A DNA stretch of 39,089 nt from the IMG/VR virus record IMGVR_UViG_3300037247_001380, positions 1-39,089 of that record; one strand, written 5' to 3'. The translations under genes were made by a program, and so were the position numbers. A model generated the notes under the pieces. The model was not told the DNA's origin. It made no database searches and saw nothing but the letters and a program-made list of their open reading frames with translations. Positions within the stretch are counted from its first letter, which is position 1, and each line of letters starts with the position of its first letter. Of this stretch, positions 1 to 5,580 are shown piece by piece. The DNA comes from a virus.

Positions 1-127
1 CAGCCGCGCTGAGCCACCCGTCACGGGCCCGTGATGCAATCACCAGGGCCGTGAAGGGATTAGGCGGCTGCGGGCTGACTAGGTGGGCCAGCGTGACCCA
101 CTGAGCGGCGTGGTAGCCGAACATCAG
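1..127. repeat. Direct terminal repeat, left copy
   Basis: These 127 bases are identical to the last 127 bases of the window. The length equals a common assembler k-mer, so the likeliest reading is the overlap left when a circular or circularly permuted genome is assembled, rather than a true biological terminal repeat. The unique unit is then 38,962 bp. The coding frame continues intact across the join, which supports closure. Confidence 0.95.
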
Positions 128-211
128 GAACTTGTACCGCCCCAGGGCGCCCCACGCCCTCCGCTCGGCCTGGGCCATCGCGGCCAGTATCCGCATCCGC
201 TGGGTGACCAT
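1..211 (-). CDS. Hypothetical protein, N-terminal part of junction-spanning gene
   Basis: The ATG at 211-209 shares one base with the TGA of the gene upstream (TGATG). The frame stays open to base 1 and, after joining base 1 to 38962, ends at TAG 38951-38949, giving 74 residues in all. The protein starts MVTQRMRILAAMAQ, has a basic amphipathic first half (AERRAWGALGRYK) and ends GWLSAAGLDK. I do not recognise a family and assign no function. It sits in the early operon between an 87-residue hypothetical gene and the first 103-nt intercistronic element. Confidence 0.7.
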   Translation of the reverse strand, partial: MVTQRMRILAAMAQAERRAWGALGRYKFLMFGYHAAQWVTLAHLVSPQPPNPFTALVIASRARDGWLSAA

Positions 212-474
212 CAGCTGGGCCTCTCGGCCACATCGGCTTCTGTCATCCCGTGCTGCTGCACGTCCTTGAAGACATCCCCGACCTGCTGGCTGATAGCCTG
301 CACCTGCCCCCTGAGCGCCAGGAGCTGGTCGCCATCTTCCCGGTTGTAGGCCGCGAAGTAGACGCCCCACAGCAGGTTGGACGCCAGGCCCAGCTCCCGC
401 CGGGCGGCCATCAGGGCCTTCTCCGTCGCTTTGAGCCCGCTATCGTGGGCCCGTATCTTCGCCTCATCCGTCAT
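211..474 (-). CDS. Hypothetical early protein, 87 aa
   Basis: I chose the ATG at 474 (MTDEAKIRAHDSGLK) because GAAAGGGGGA lies just upstream, the same ribosome binding site that precedes the genes starting at 37444 and 38801. An upstream in-frame ATG at 489 would place that site inside the gene. The protein is helical and charged, with a middle stretch LLWGVYFAAYNREDGDQ, and is likely soluble. The stop overlaps the next start as TGATG. No family is recognised. Confidence 0.65.
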   Translation of the reverse strand: MTDEAKIRAHDSGLKATEKALMAARRELGLASNLLWGVYFAAYNREDGDQLLALRGQVQAISQQVGDVFKDVQQHGMTEADVAERPS

Positions 475-500
475 CACTCCCCCTTTCATGGGTGCTGCTA

Positions 501-542
501 AACCGACCGGGCGGTGGGCTCACCACCGCCTGGTGGGTCTAG
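501..542 (-). repeat. Short copy of the intercistronic element
   Basis: This gap shares the plus-strand start AACCGACCGGGCGG and the end GGGTCTAG with the two 103-nt elements at 37471-37573 and 38844-38946, but lacks their middle. It contains a hairpin with arms GCGGTGG (511-517) and CCACCGC (523-529). As in the long copies, it begins at the stop codon of one gene and ends before the GAAAGGGGGA ribosome binding site of the next. Confidence 0.6.
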
Positions 543-808
543 CGGTTGTCCCGCACCACCCGCACACCGTTGCCCATGTACGTGCGGGTGACCTTCTTCG
601 CCGCTTCCGGCAGGGCCTGGTGGAAGGCCCGCATGATGACCAGCACCGCCGCCCGGTCACCTTCGTCTAGCAGCTCGGCGAGCACGTCCACCCGCCGGTT
701 GCTCACGCTGTCCGGGGCCCCATAAGGGGTTTCCCGCAGCATCCGCACCACCATCTCCAGGGCCGCGAACCCGGCGGTGCTCTCTCGCGGTGTCGTCACT
801 TCCAGCAT
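539..808 (-). CDS. Hypothetical early protein, 89 aa
   Basis: The likely start is the ATG at 808 (MLEVTTPRES), with GGGAG six bases upstream. An ATG at 814 is in frame but sits almost on the Shine-Dalgarno sequence. The product is a small mixed-charge protein with a helical core (FAALEMVVRMLRETPYG, LLDEGDRAAVLVIMRAFHQAL) and a basic end (VRVVRDNR). I recognise no family. It lies in the early operon, 37 bases after the previous gene, and its stop forms the edge of the short intercistronic repeat. Confidence 0.6.
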   Translation of the reverse strand: MLEVTTPRESTAGFAALEMVVRMLRETPYGAPDSVSNRRVDVLAELLDEGDRAAVLVIMRAFHQALPEAAKKVTRTYMGNGVRVVRDNR

Positions 809-845
809 CTGCATCTCCCTTCTACTCCCCTTGTCTGTCGGCCTG

Positions 846-1034
846 TCAGGCCCGCAGCGAGCGGTTTGTGGGCAGGCTGGTCACGTCGCCGTCGATGTGG
901 TGGACGTCCCCCAGCGTATAGCCCGGCTCACCGTACTCTTCCTCTAGCTCTTCGGGGGGCAGGTCGTCGTCGTCAATGACGACATACTCCAGCGAAGTGC
1001 CCGTCTCCTGGTAGAAGTGAACTAGCTGTGCCAT
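846..1034 (-). CDS. Small acidic protein, 62 aa
   Basis: The ATG at 1034 overlaps the TGA of the upstream zinc protein by one base (TGATG), and GAAAGGGGA lies a few bases before it. The protein starts MAQLVHFYQETG and has a strongly acidic middle (VVIDDDDLPPEELEEEYGE), then GDVHHIDGDVTSLP. Such a net negative charge is seen in phage DNA-mimic and regulator proteins, but nothing here proves that role. No family is recognised. Confidence 0.65.
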   Translation of the reverse strand: MAQLVHFYQETGTSLEYVVIDDDDLPPEELEEEYGEPGYTLGDVHHIDGDVTSLPTNRSLRA

Positions 1035-1300
1035 CACGTTCCCCTTTCGTTGAAGCTCGCCCCGGCCTGGCAGGCCGGGCATATCGAGCGGTCGTGTCGC
1101 CGCCCGTAGTCGTGAGCCTGAGCGGCCTGGTGGCGACGGTCGCGCAGGCGTCGGCTCTTCCGCACCCGCTCGCTGGCCGCCGCCCCCATCGCTTCGTTCT
1201 GCCCCCGGCGGCAGACCGGGCAGCTAATATGCCGGGGGTCTGGTGGGCGCAGCCGCTGGTATTCGACCAGATGACCGCAGCCGAACCTGACGCTGGGCAT
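1034..1300 (-). CDS. Zinc-binding protein, 88 aa
   Basis: The ATG at 1300 follows the TAG of the upstream gene with no spacer. Two Cys/His groups can be seen: CGH near residue 8 with CPVC at about 27-30, and CPAC near residue 74. The middle is very basic (SERVRKSRRLRDRRHQ). The pattern suggests two small zinc knuckles around a nucleic-acid-binding helix, by inference only. The stop is coupled to the next start through TGATG. Confidence 0.7.
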   Translation of the reverse strand: MPSVRFGCGHLVEYQRLRPPDPRHISCPVCRRGQNEAMGAAASERVRKSRRLRDRRHQAAQAHDYGRRHDRSICPACQAGASFNERGT

Positions 1301-1798
1301 CTACTCCCGGCCCCTGCCGGTGCGCTCCAGCGTCAGCTCGTTGACGTAGGTGCGGATGACGGCCCGCAGCTCATCAGTCTCACACTCAGCGCCCACGCCC
1401 ATCGCTTCCCGAATCTCCCGGCTGATGATGTCCACCCCCAGGGCGCTGTCGATAGCGTCCTGCCGCAGTCGCTCTGCCCGCCGGGCCCGCTCTGCCGCCA
1501 GGTCGAAGCCCACCGTGCAGTCGTACTCTTCCACCGTCAGAATCGCCTTGCGGCTATTGCGGACGGCTCCGGTGCGGAAGTGGGCCACCAGATCGTGGCC
1601 GCCCTTCTGCCACCAGCTGGTCTGTGGCTCCCACACCCGGACATTGTGGACGGTAGCGGTGATATTGCTGTGCATCCCCCACCGCTTCTCTTGCCGTGGT
1701 ATGTCGGGGTCGACCACCACGACCGCCACCCAGGTGCGGTGAGACTGGTGACGCATCACCGTTTCACCTTGCTTGAACTCCTGCCGTGTCTGACGCAT
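1301..1798 (-). CDS. Hypothetical protein, first gene of the early operon, 165 aa
   Basis: The ATG at 1798 is preceded by GGAAGGGAGAAGAAGG, a strong ribosome binding site. The N-terminal half looks beta-rich (TWVAVVVVDPDIP, ITATVHNVRVWEPQTSWW) and the C-terminal half is helical and charged (FDLAAERARRAERLRQDAIDS). It is the first gene after the TTGACA promoter at 2193-2221, which leaves a leader of almost 400 bases. No family is recognised; early expression is inferred from position. Confidence 0.75.
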   Translation of the reverse strand: MRQTRQEFKQGETVMRHQSHRTWVAVVVVDPDIPRQEKRWGMHSNITATVHNVRVWEPQTSWWQKGGHDLVAHFRTGAVRNSRKAILTVEEYDCTVGFDLAAERARRAERLRQDAIDSALGVDIISREIREAMGVGAECETDELRAVIRTYVNELTLERTGRGRE

Positions 1799-1840
1799 CC
1801 TTCTTCTCCCTTCCCTGATACTGACCGACCAGCCGGGTAG

Positions 1841-1909
1841 CCCAGGACGGCAACCTGGGCCCAGGGGCGCAACAATCCTGAGCCACCCGGCTGGGCCGTC
1901 AGGCCCAGC
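1841..1909 (-). promoter_or_regulatory. Structured leader of the early operon
   Basis: The stem GCTGGGCC/GGCCCAGC (1890-1897 with 1902-1909) has an eight-base arm and a four-base loop. Closer to the gene, CCCAGG at 1841-1846 can pair with CCTGGG at 1854-1859, and a further CCCAGG follows at 1860-1865. No T run follows on the minus strand, so a simple terminator is unlikely. Attenuation, antitermination or transcript protection are possible. Confidence 0.4.
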
Positions 1910-2192
1910 GCTTTGTTCTCTCTCTGATGCCGGGGGTGTGTCCCCAGCCCTTCACCGGCAGCCGACCCGCCTGCGTCTCAGCGACGGTCGCCTGGCTCTC
2001 TGTGAGTCCTGCCGATTTTGTTCCGAAGACCCCCGCGCTGGGGGGCGTTCCGGCTGCCAGGTTGTGGGCTTGGCGTGATGTTGCCGCTCGCGGGTGGTGC
2101 CGCTTTTGCCATCGGGTGGCGTCGGGGCCCAGGGGCTTCGCCGGTCGTCTTCGGTTGTCGCCCCGGCCCCCTTCCGGCCTGGGCTCGCATCA

Positions 2193-2221
2193 AAGGTAAG
2201 CCCTACGCTTACACTTGTCAA
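2193..2221 (-). promoter_or_regulatory. Sigma70-type promoter P1, early operon
   Basis: The minus strand reads TTGACA (2221-2216), a 17-base spacer, then TACCTT (2198-2193). The -35 box is perfect and the -10 is moderate (3 of 6). It points at the early operon starting at 1798. The second promoter at 5095-5123 has the same design, including GGGCTTA across the spacer end and -10, which strengthens both. Confidence 0.7.
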
Positions 2222-2307
2222 GGGGGCGCAGCCAGAAATACGCTACAAGATGTCAGGCGTCGTCAGGCGATAACGGGGCGAAAACGTGTTTCCGGGTGAG
2301 CGCTGGT

Positions 2308-2315
2308 ACTATACC
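2308..2315 (-). promoter_or_regulatory. GGTATAGT -10-like element
   Basis: The minus strand reads GGTATAGT with the small dyad GGTA-TAG-TACC. The same core with one base changed is found at 25783-25790 and 34585-34592, also between genes and on the same strand. No matching -35 is visible. It may be a second, upstream start for the early operon. Confidence 0.4.
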
Positions 2316-2330
2316 GCTGGGCGCTAAACC

Positions 2331-2344
2331 CCCCGCTGACGGGG
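2331..2344 (-). terminator. Weak intrinsic terminator after the DNA-metabolism operon
   Basis: On the minus strand the stem CCCCG-TCAG-CGGGG is followed by GGTTTAG. The loop and stem resemble the strong terminator at 33550-33568, but the T run is short. It sits 66 bases after the last gene of the operon (stop at 2410), where a terminator would be expected. Confidence 0.45.
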
Positions 2345-2409
2345 CTCTCAGCGCGGCTGGTGGGACATTTTTCTTTAGCGGCTTAGAAAAGGGTAGGGGT
2401 TTCGGTAGG

Positions 2410-2619
2410 TCAAAGATCACCCTGGGCGTGGTCGTCCAGGGCCTTCAGCAGCGCCGATTTCGGCAGGGCGTGGGCCCGCCCAGCGACCACCACCACGACG
2501 TCGATGACTGGCGACGGGCCGCGAAGATGAGCCAACATGAAGACCCGCTGGGCCGCCGTCCGGGCCCCGCACCAGGCCGCCGCCGTCGCCCTGATGTGGG
2601 CCTCATCCGCGCAGGTCAC
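2410..2619 (-). CDS. Hypothetical protein, 69 aa, last gene of the DNA-metabolism operon
   Basis: The GTG at 2619 overlaps the end of the RusA gene by 17 bases. The protein has a helical start (ADEAHIRATAAAWCGARTAAQRVFML), a hydrophobic strand (VIDVVVVVAGRA) and an acidic end. The alternative frame that begins at the ATGA overlap is rich in Arg and Ser and not protein-like, so I prefer this one. No family is recognised. The gene could end the operon before the weak terminator at 2331. Confidence 0.5.
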   Translation of the reverse strand: MTCADEAHIRATAAAWCGARTAAQRVFMLAHLRGPSPVIDVVVVVAGRAHALPKSALLKALDDHAQGDL

Positions 2620-3184
2620 CGACCCACACCCTGGCGTGCTCCACCCCCCGGCTGGCCGCCCGCTCCACCACCGACTCCAGCCGCTTCACCCGCCGGTCGT
2701 CGTCGTAGAAGATGCCCTGAAGGGCGTCCATCACGCCCTTGCCGTAGTTGTCCGGGTCGCCGGGGTGGCCGTGGACGAAGACCTGGACGGCCACCGCCAC
2801 CGGCCCCTGGAGCAGCGGCCTTTTGCCCTCCAGCTCCACCAGGGAGAGCATCGCCACCCGGTCGCGCCAGGCTTCGTACTCCGGGTCGGTGTAGTAGCGG
2901 CCCCGCCGCGTCCGGGCCCGGACGTAGGGCTTCGGGCGGCCATCGACCTCAAACGACCAGCTGCTACGGTGCAGCCCCGCGCCGGGGTAGAGCAGGCCGT
3001 AGGTCGCCACCGGCACGCTGCCGCACTTGCAGTTGCCGTTCAGGTGGTGCAGGACGCTGGTGTGGCTGACCAGGTCAAGCGCTGCCGCTATCTGTTTCAG
3101 CAGCAGGTTGTGGGGTGGGCCCCGCAGCTCCACGATGCGCTGGTGCAGCTGCCGGGCCCGCGTCGGTGTGGAGCGTGTGGCCAC
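2603..3184 (-). CDS. rusA: RusA-type Holliday junction resolvase with N-terminal helix-turn-helix
   Basis: RusA cuts four-way DNA junctions and resolves recombination or replication intermediates. The C-terminal part (about residues 85-185) carries the family signature GDPDNYGKGVMDAL (142-155) followed by FYDDDRRV, giving the acidic residues D143, D145, D153 and D161-163 that bind magnesium. The first 60 residues are extra to usual RusA proteins of about 120 residues: ELRGPPHNLLLKQIAAALD looks like a helix-turn-helix, and NCKCG adds two Cys. The GTG at 3184 directly follows the TAA of the preceding gene. The operon also encodes an SSB-like protein, which fits a recombination or replication role. 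Confidence 0.85.
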   Translation of the reverse strand: MATRSTPTRARQLHQRIVELRGPPHNLLLKQIAAALDLVSHTSVLHHLNGNCKCGSVPVATYGLLYPGAGLHRSSWSFEVDGRPKPYVRARTRRGRYYTDPEYEAWRDRVAMLSLVELEGKRPLLQGPVAVAVQVFVHGHPGDPDNYGKGVMDALQGIFYDDDRRVKRLESVVERAASRGVEHARVWVGDLRG

Positions 3185-3457
3185 TTATTCACATCCTGTC
3201 CAGCTAGGCGGTAGATAGGTTATCAACATCTTCCACATCTCCACTACGACTATCTCCCGCCATCGCCTCTGAGTCGTAAAGGTAAGCCGCTCCACGTTCT
3301 TCCCCGCCCCCCGCCCCCCTTCCGGGGTGATACGTTTGCAAACGGTAGGGGGCGGATGTGATAGGCTGGTGGCGAGCGCGGTGTACTCACGTTCGCCGGG
3401 CTTGGCAGAAGGGCGGCCACCCCTACTACGGGCAGAGGGTGGCCGTCTTCGCGTCAT
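3185..3457 (-). CDS. Small basic protein, 90 aa
   Basis: The ATG at 3457 overlaps the upstream TGA by four bases (ATGA). The N-terminus is Arg/Pro-rich and resembles an AT-hook type DNA-binding tail (RSRGGRPSAKPGEREYTAL). The end is hydrophobic (EMWKMLITYLPPSWTGCE). The coding sequence holds a perfect 12-base palindrome at 3333-3344. Coding is supported mainly by the coupled start and the stop directly abutting rusA. A DNA-binding role is inferred only. Confidence 0.5.
   Translation of the reverse strand: MTRRRPPSARSRGGRPSAKPGEREYTALATSLSHPPPTVCKRITPEGGRGAGKNVERLTFTTQRRWREIVVVEMWKMLITYLPPSWTGCE
3333..3344. promoter_or_regulatory. Perfect palindrome CGTTTGCAAACG
   Basis: Twelve bases read the same on both strands, in an AT-richer pocket of an otherwise GC-rich sequence. 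Size and symmetry fit a dimeric regulator's operator. It lies inside a small coding sequence in the DNA-metabolism operon. No second copy was noticed. Confidence 0.35.
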
Positions 3458-3801
3458 AGCCCCAGCACGGTCTGGTGCTCTGCTGGCTTGGCCGCCACCC
3501 ACACGATGCCCTGGCGGCCAGAGCTGAGCAGTCGCCGCCGCCCGGAGTCTTCCACCAACCCCAGCAGCACCAGCTCGCGCCTCCGGGCCGTCTCAGTCTG
3601 CACCCGCATCCCCAGGGCGAGCTGCACCTGTTCGTCAGTCCGCCCTTCCCAGGCCAGGGACGCGGTGGCGTCCCTGATGAGCCGGTACACCCTGCCGCGC
3701 AGCGCCCGGCTCTGGCATTCAATGGCGACGGCGGCAGCCAGTGACGTGTCGGTGTGGACGTGTGGCGGGCCGCCACCGTAGAGGCTCCGGGGGTACTTCA
3801 A
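3454..3801 (-). CDS. Winged-helix phage protein, 115 aa
   Basis: The TTG at 3801 overlaps the upstream TGA as TTGA, which sets the start at MKYPRSLYGG. From about residue 25, the order is HTDTSLAAA, RGRVYRLIRDA, GRTDEQVQLALGM, ARRRELVLLGLVEDSGRRR and GRQGIVWVA. This order (test for DNA, recognition helix, wing ending in VW) is the common small phage winged-helix family, typically around 100 residues. It probably binds DNA as a regulator or replication accessory. The target is unknown. Confidence 0.75.
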   Translation of the reverse strand: MKYPRSLYGGGPPHVHTDTSLAAAVAIECQSRALRGRVYRLIRDATASLAWEGRTDEQVQLALGMRVQTETARRRELVLLGLVEDSGRRRLLSSGRQGIVWVAAKPAEHQTVLGL

Positions 3802-3998
3802 GCCCGCACCCCCCTGGGGAAGTACGGCACCCGGCTGGGCGGTCGCAGCGATGGGGGCCGCTCCAGCCACCGCAACCAGAGCTGACAGGGGTGACACATC
3901 CCGCCCAGATGTATCACATCATCGGTCGACCGCGTCCAGGCCAGTACCGCCGTCGTGGGGCCGTCATTAGGGCAGATCAACGGCAGGTCACGGCTCAC
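3798..3998 (-). CDS. Zinc-ribbon mini-protein, 66 aa
   Basis: The GTG at 3998 overlaps the stop of the SSB-like gene as GTGA, and its own TGA overlaps the next TTG start. CPND at 9-12 and CHPC at 35-38 form a four-ligand zinc site separated by a short beta-like stretch. The C-terminus is rich in Pro and Arg. It is one of many small zinc proteins in this genome; its partner is unknown. Confidence 0.7.
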   Translation of the reverse strand: MSRDLPLICPNDGPTTAVLAWTRSTDDVIHLGGMCHPCQLWLRWLERPPSLRPPSRVPYFPRGVRA

Positions 3999-4726
3999 TC
4001 GAACGGTATCTCTTCAGCGGGGGCTTCGGGCCCGTCGCCGCCGAACGGTATCTCTTCGGCAGGGGTCGGCGCCGCCAGGCGCTCCATGTAGGCCACCAGC
4101 TCACTCAGCACCTGGGCGTAGGCCCCCTGTTCGTCCGTGCCCTGCGCCGTCGCCACCCGCCCGATGTACTGCTGCCACTCCTGCTTCGCCTGCTGCTCAT
4201 TGAAGTTGACCCCCAGCGCCACCATCGCGTCCCGCGCCGTCCAGCGGTAGTGCGTCAGCCAGCTCCCCAGCTGCTGAGTGGGGCTATCCCCCGGACGGGC
4301 CTGCCAGGGGCCGCTGACGGGCTGCTCAGCGCGGCTGCTGGCGCTCTGGGGTGGAGTCGCCGCTGCCGGTCGCCCCGTCATCGCTGCGTCGGGTGGGGGT
4401 GGTGACGTGGTGGCAGAGCCCTGCGGCCAGGTCAGCTCGTAAGCCTGGCCGTCCTGCGACATCGTGACCCGGCAGGGCAGCCGCCGGTTCCTGTCCATAT
4501 CGGCCAGCTGTTCCTTCACCCCCACACCGTCCAGCCATGCCTTGATAGTCTCTTGCTCGCCGTCCATCTGGAGCACGCCCACGTAGGCCCAGCTCTCATC
4601 CCGGCGCTCCACCACTTCCAGCTTGTGAATGGTGAACGTGCGGTTCACCAGCAGGGCGGTCTTCACGAGGTCGCTGCCCTTGCGCCCTTCGTCGTAGCTG
4701 CTCTTCAGCCAGTCGCCGTTGCTCAC
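3995..4726 (-). CDS. SSB-like protein with duplicated acidic tail, 243 aa
   Basis: The GTG at 4726 is set by a GTGA overlap. Residues about 20-115 form a beta-rich domain (TALLVNRTFTIHKLEVVERR, SWAYVGVLQMDGEQETIKAW, RVTMSQDGQAYELTWP) compatible with an OB-like fold. A Pro/Ala/Ser linker follows, then a helical segment (LTHYRWTARDAMVALGVNF). The end reads AEEIPFGG and then AEEIPFE: two copies of the acidic-IPF tip by which bacterial SSB proteins recruit partners. Single-strand DNA binding is inferred from tail and operon context (RusA, winged helix), not from a recognised fold. Confidence 0.6.
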   Translation of the reverse strand: MSNGDWLKSSYDEGRKGSDLVKTALLVNRTFTIHKLEVVERRDESWAYVGVLQMDGEQETIKAWLDGVGVKEQLADMDRNRRLPCRVTMSQDGQAYELTWPQGSATTSPPPPDAAMTGRPAAATPPQSASSRAEQPVSGPWQARPGDSPTQQLGSWLTHYRWTARDAMVALGVNFNEQQAKQEWQQYIGRVATAQGTDEQGAYAQVLSELVAYMERLAAPTPAEEIPFGGDGPEAPAEEIPFE

Positions 4727-4929
4727 GCTCGCACCTTCTTCCGAATGGGCGGATTCGGACACGTCACCCAATGGTTCACGTAGCCGTCCGGGCTCTCTGG
4801 GTTGTCGAAGGGGGCCTTCCGCCCCCTGTTCGTCAGGCCCCACACGATAGACCTGCCGCAGCCACGGCAGAGGCCGACGCTGTGGGGCTCAACCGAAGCC
4901 GCATAGACATGCGGTTCGTACTCAGCCAT
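4723..4929 (-). CDS. Zinc-ribbon mini-protein, 68 aa
   Basis: This first gene of the DNA-metabolism operon starts at ATG 4929 with GAAAGAGGTC a few bases upstream. CRGCGRSIVW (about 21-30), KAPFDNP and HWVTCP match a small phage zinc-ribbon family with the order CxxC, Trp, Pro, His, Cys. It is likely a nucleic-acid or protein binder. The stop is coupled to the SSB-like gene through GTGA, which suggests they are made together. Confidence 0.75.
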   Translation of the reverse strand: MAEYEPHVYAASVEPHSVGLCRGCGRSIVWGLTNRGRKAPFDNPESPDGYVNHWVTCPNPPIRKKVRA

Positions 4930-4947
4930 GCCTGACCTCTTTCCACG

Positions 4948-5112
4948 GGTGAGCAGAGGGGCGGGGACAAGCGGGGGGTCAGGTCGGTTCAGGGAGGGGT
5001 GGGCGCCTAACGGCTCGCTTACACAGGTTAGGAACCCAGGGTTTGCCTGTCCCCGCCCCTCTGCTCACCAGCAGCTCCTGACCCCGGTGGGGACAGGATA
5101 AGCCCCCCGCTT
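4948..5112. repeat. Complex inverted repeats between operons
   Basis: A 22-base perfect inverted repeat has arms at 4948-4969 and 5048-5069, 78 bases apart (each contains the pair AGAGGGGCGGGG / CCCCGCCCCTCT). A second set follows in the same order: AAGCGGGGGG (4969-4978) with CCCCCCGCTT (5103-5112), and GGGTCAGG (4977-4984) with CCTGACCC (5077-5084). Because the order is A-B-A'-B', the arms cannot all form one simple hairpin. Promoter P2 lies on the right end. Origin, recombination site or structured 5' leader are possible roles. Confidence 0.6.
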
Positions 5113-5123
5113 TCCGCTGTCAA
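5095..5123 (-). promoter_or_regulatory. Sigma70-type promoter P2, DNA-metabolism operon
   Basis: The minus strand reads TTGACA (5123-5118), 17 bases, then TATCCT (5100-5095): a perfect -35 and a 4-of-6 -10. The first gene downstream starts at 4929, so the transcript has a leader of about 160 bases that contains the inverted repeats. It lies 14 bases after the stop of the holin-like gene, at the boundary between modules. Confidence 0.75.
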
Positions 5124-5136
5124 GTGCCGCCCCGCG

Positions 5137-5373
5137 CTAGGTGCCGGTGCCGCTCTTGTAGCGGGTCACGATGTCGCCCGTGGCCTCGGCCCCGATGTAG
5201 ACCACGAGAGCTGAGCTGGCCGCCGTCAGCACGGTGTCGCTCAACGCCACGTAGCCGTAGCCGTGCAGTAGGATGAGCGTGAAGCCCGCCGCCGCCGCCA
5301 GGAACTTCCGGCTGGTGAAGCGCCGGAACAGGTCGATGGCTAGGTCGCGTATAGTCACCTTCGGTTCTGCCAT
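5137..5373 (-). CDS. Holin-like membrane protein, 78 aa
   Basis: The ATG at 5373 has CTGAAAGGGGGAGAAG upstream. A basic start (LFRRFTSRKFLAAAAGFTLI) leads into a membrane segment (about 24-41), a short turn (GYGYVALSDT) and a second segment (LTAASSALVVYIGAEATGD). Two helices, about 80 residues and the ending YIGAEATGD resemble a common phage holin type, which makes holes for the endolysin. It is the last gene of the virion operon. The endolysin is far away at 26906-27775. Confidence 0.6.
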   Translation of the reverse strand: MAEPKVTIRDLAIDLFRRFTSRKFLAAAAGFTLILLHGYGYVALSDTVLTAASSALVVYIGAEATGDIVTRYKSGTGT

Positions 5374-5391
5374 CTTCTCCCCCTTTCAGGG

Positions 5392-5580
5392 CTAGTGGGC
5401 CCGTGGGTCAAGGTAGTCAGGCTGTGCGACGGGTGGTAGCGCTCTGGCCCCGTGGTGGCCGTTGTCGTGCAGCTCAGCGCCCCTGCTGCGCTTGCGACGC
5501 TCCACCGCCGGGACGAAGAGGCCGACAGTGTAGCCGGTCAGGAAGCCCACGGCGTAGGCCCAGGCGAGCAGCAGCATCAC
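5392..5580 (-). CDS. Small membrane protein, 62 aa
   Basis: The ATG at 5580 overlaps the upstream stop as ATGA. One N-terminal membrane helix (residues 2-24, MLLLAWAYAVGFLTGYTVGLF) is followed by a basic patch (ERRKRSRG) and a hydrophilic His-rich tail, so the N-terminus is probably anchored with the tail in the cytoplasm. Placed beside the holin-like gene, it could be a holin partner or antiholin. No family is recognised. Confidence 0.6.
   Translation of the reverse strand: MMLLLAWAYAVGFLTGYTVGLFVPAVERRKRSRGAELHDNGHHGARALPPVAQPDYLDPRAH

Larger units (their letters stand above)
1799..2409. other. Control region without genes
   Basis: This 611-base stretch has reading frames on both strands, but none has a plausible ribosome binding site or protein-like composition. 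It holds a TTGACA promoter (2193-2221), a GGTATAGT -10 element (2308-2315), a weak terminator-like hairpin (2331-2344), direct repeats GTCAGGCG at 2252-2259 and 2262-2269, and leader hairpins at 1841-1859 and 1890-1909, all read towards the early operon on the minus strand. Confidence 0.7.

Noticed and set aside
1028-1840. Long plus-strand open frame (270 codons)
   Set aside because: It is antisense to three coupled minus-strand genes; long antisense frames are common in GC-rich DNA. The same holds for all other plus-strand frames, for example at 2215-3069, 16669-17643 and 26259-27032.
1890-1909. Plus-strand terminator (stem followed by GCTTTGTTCTC)
   Set aside because: No plus-strand gene exists that would need it; on the minus strand there is no T run. 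Treated as leader structure.
1927-2299. Open frames on both strands in the control region
   Set aside because: No ribosome binding site at a useful distance, composition rich in Pro, Arg and Gly, and the region is full of promoter and hairpin signals.
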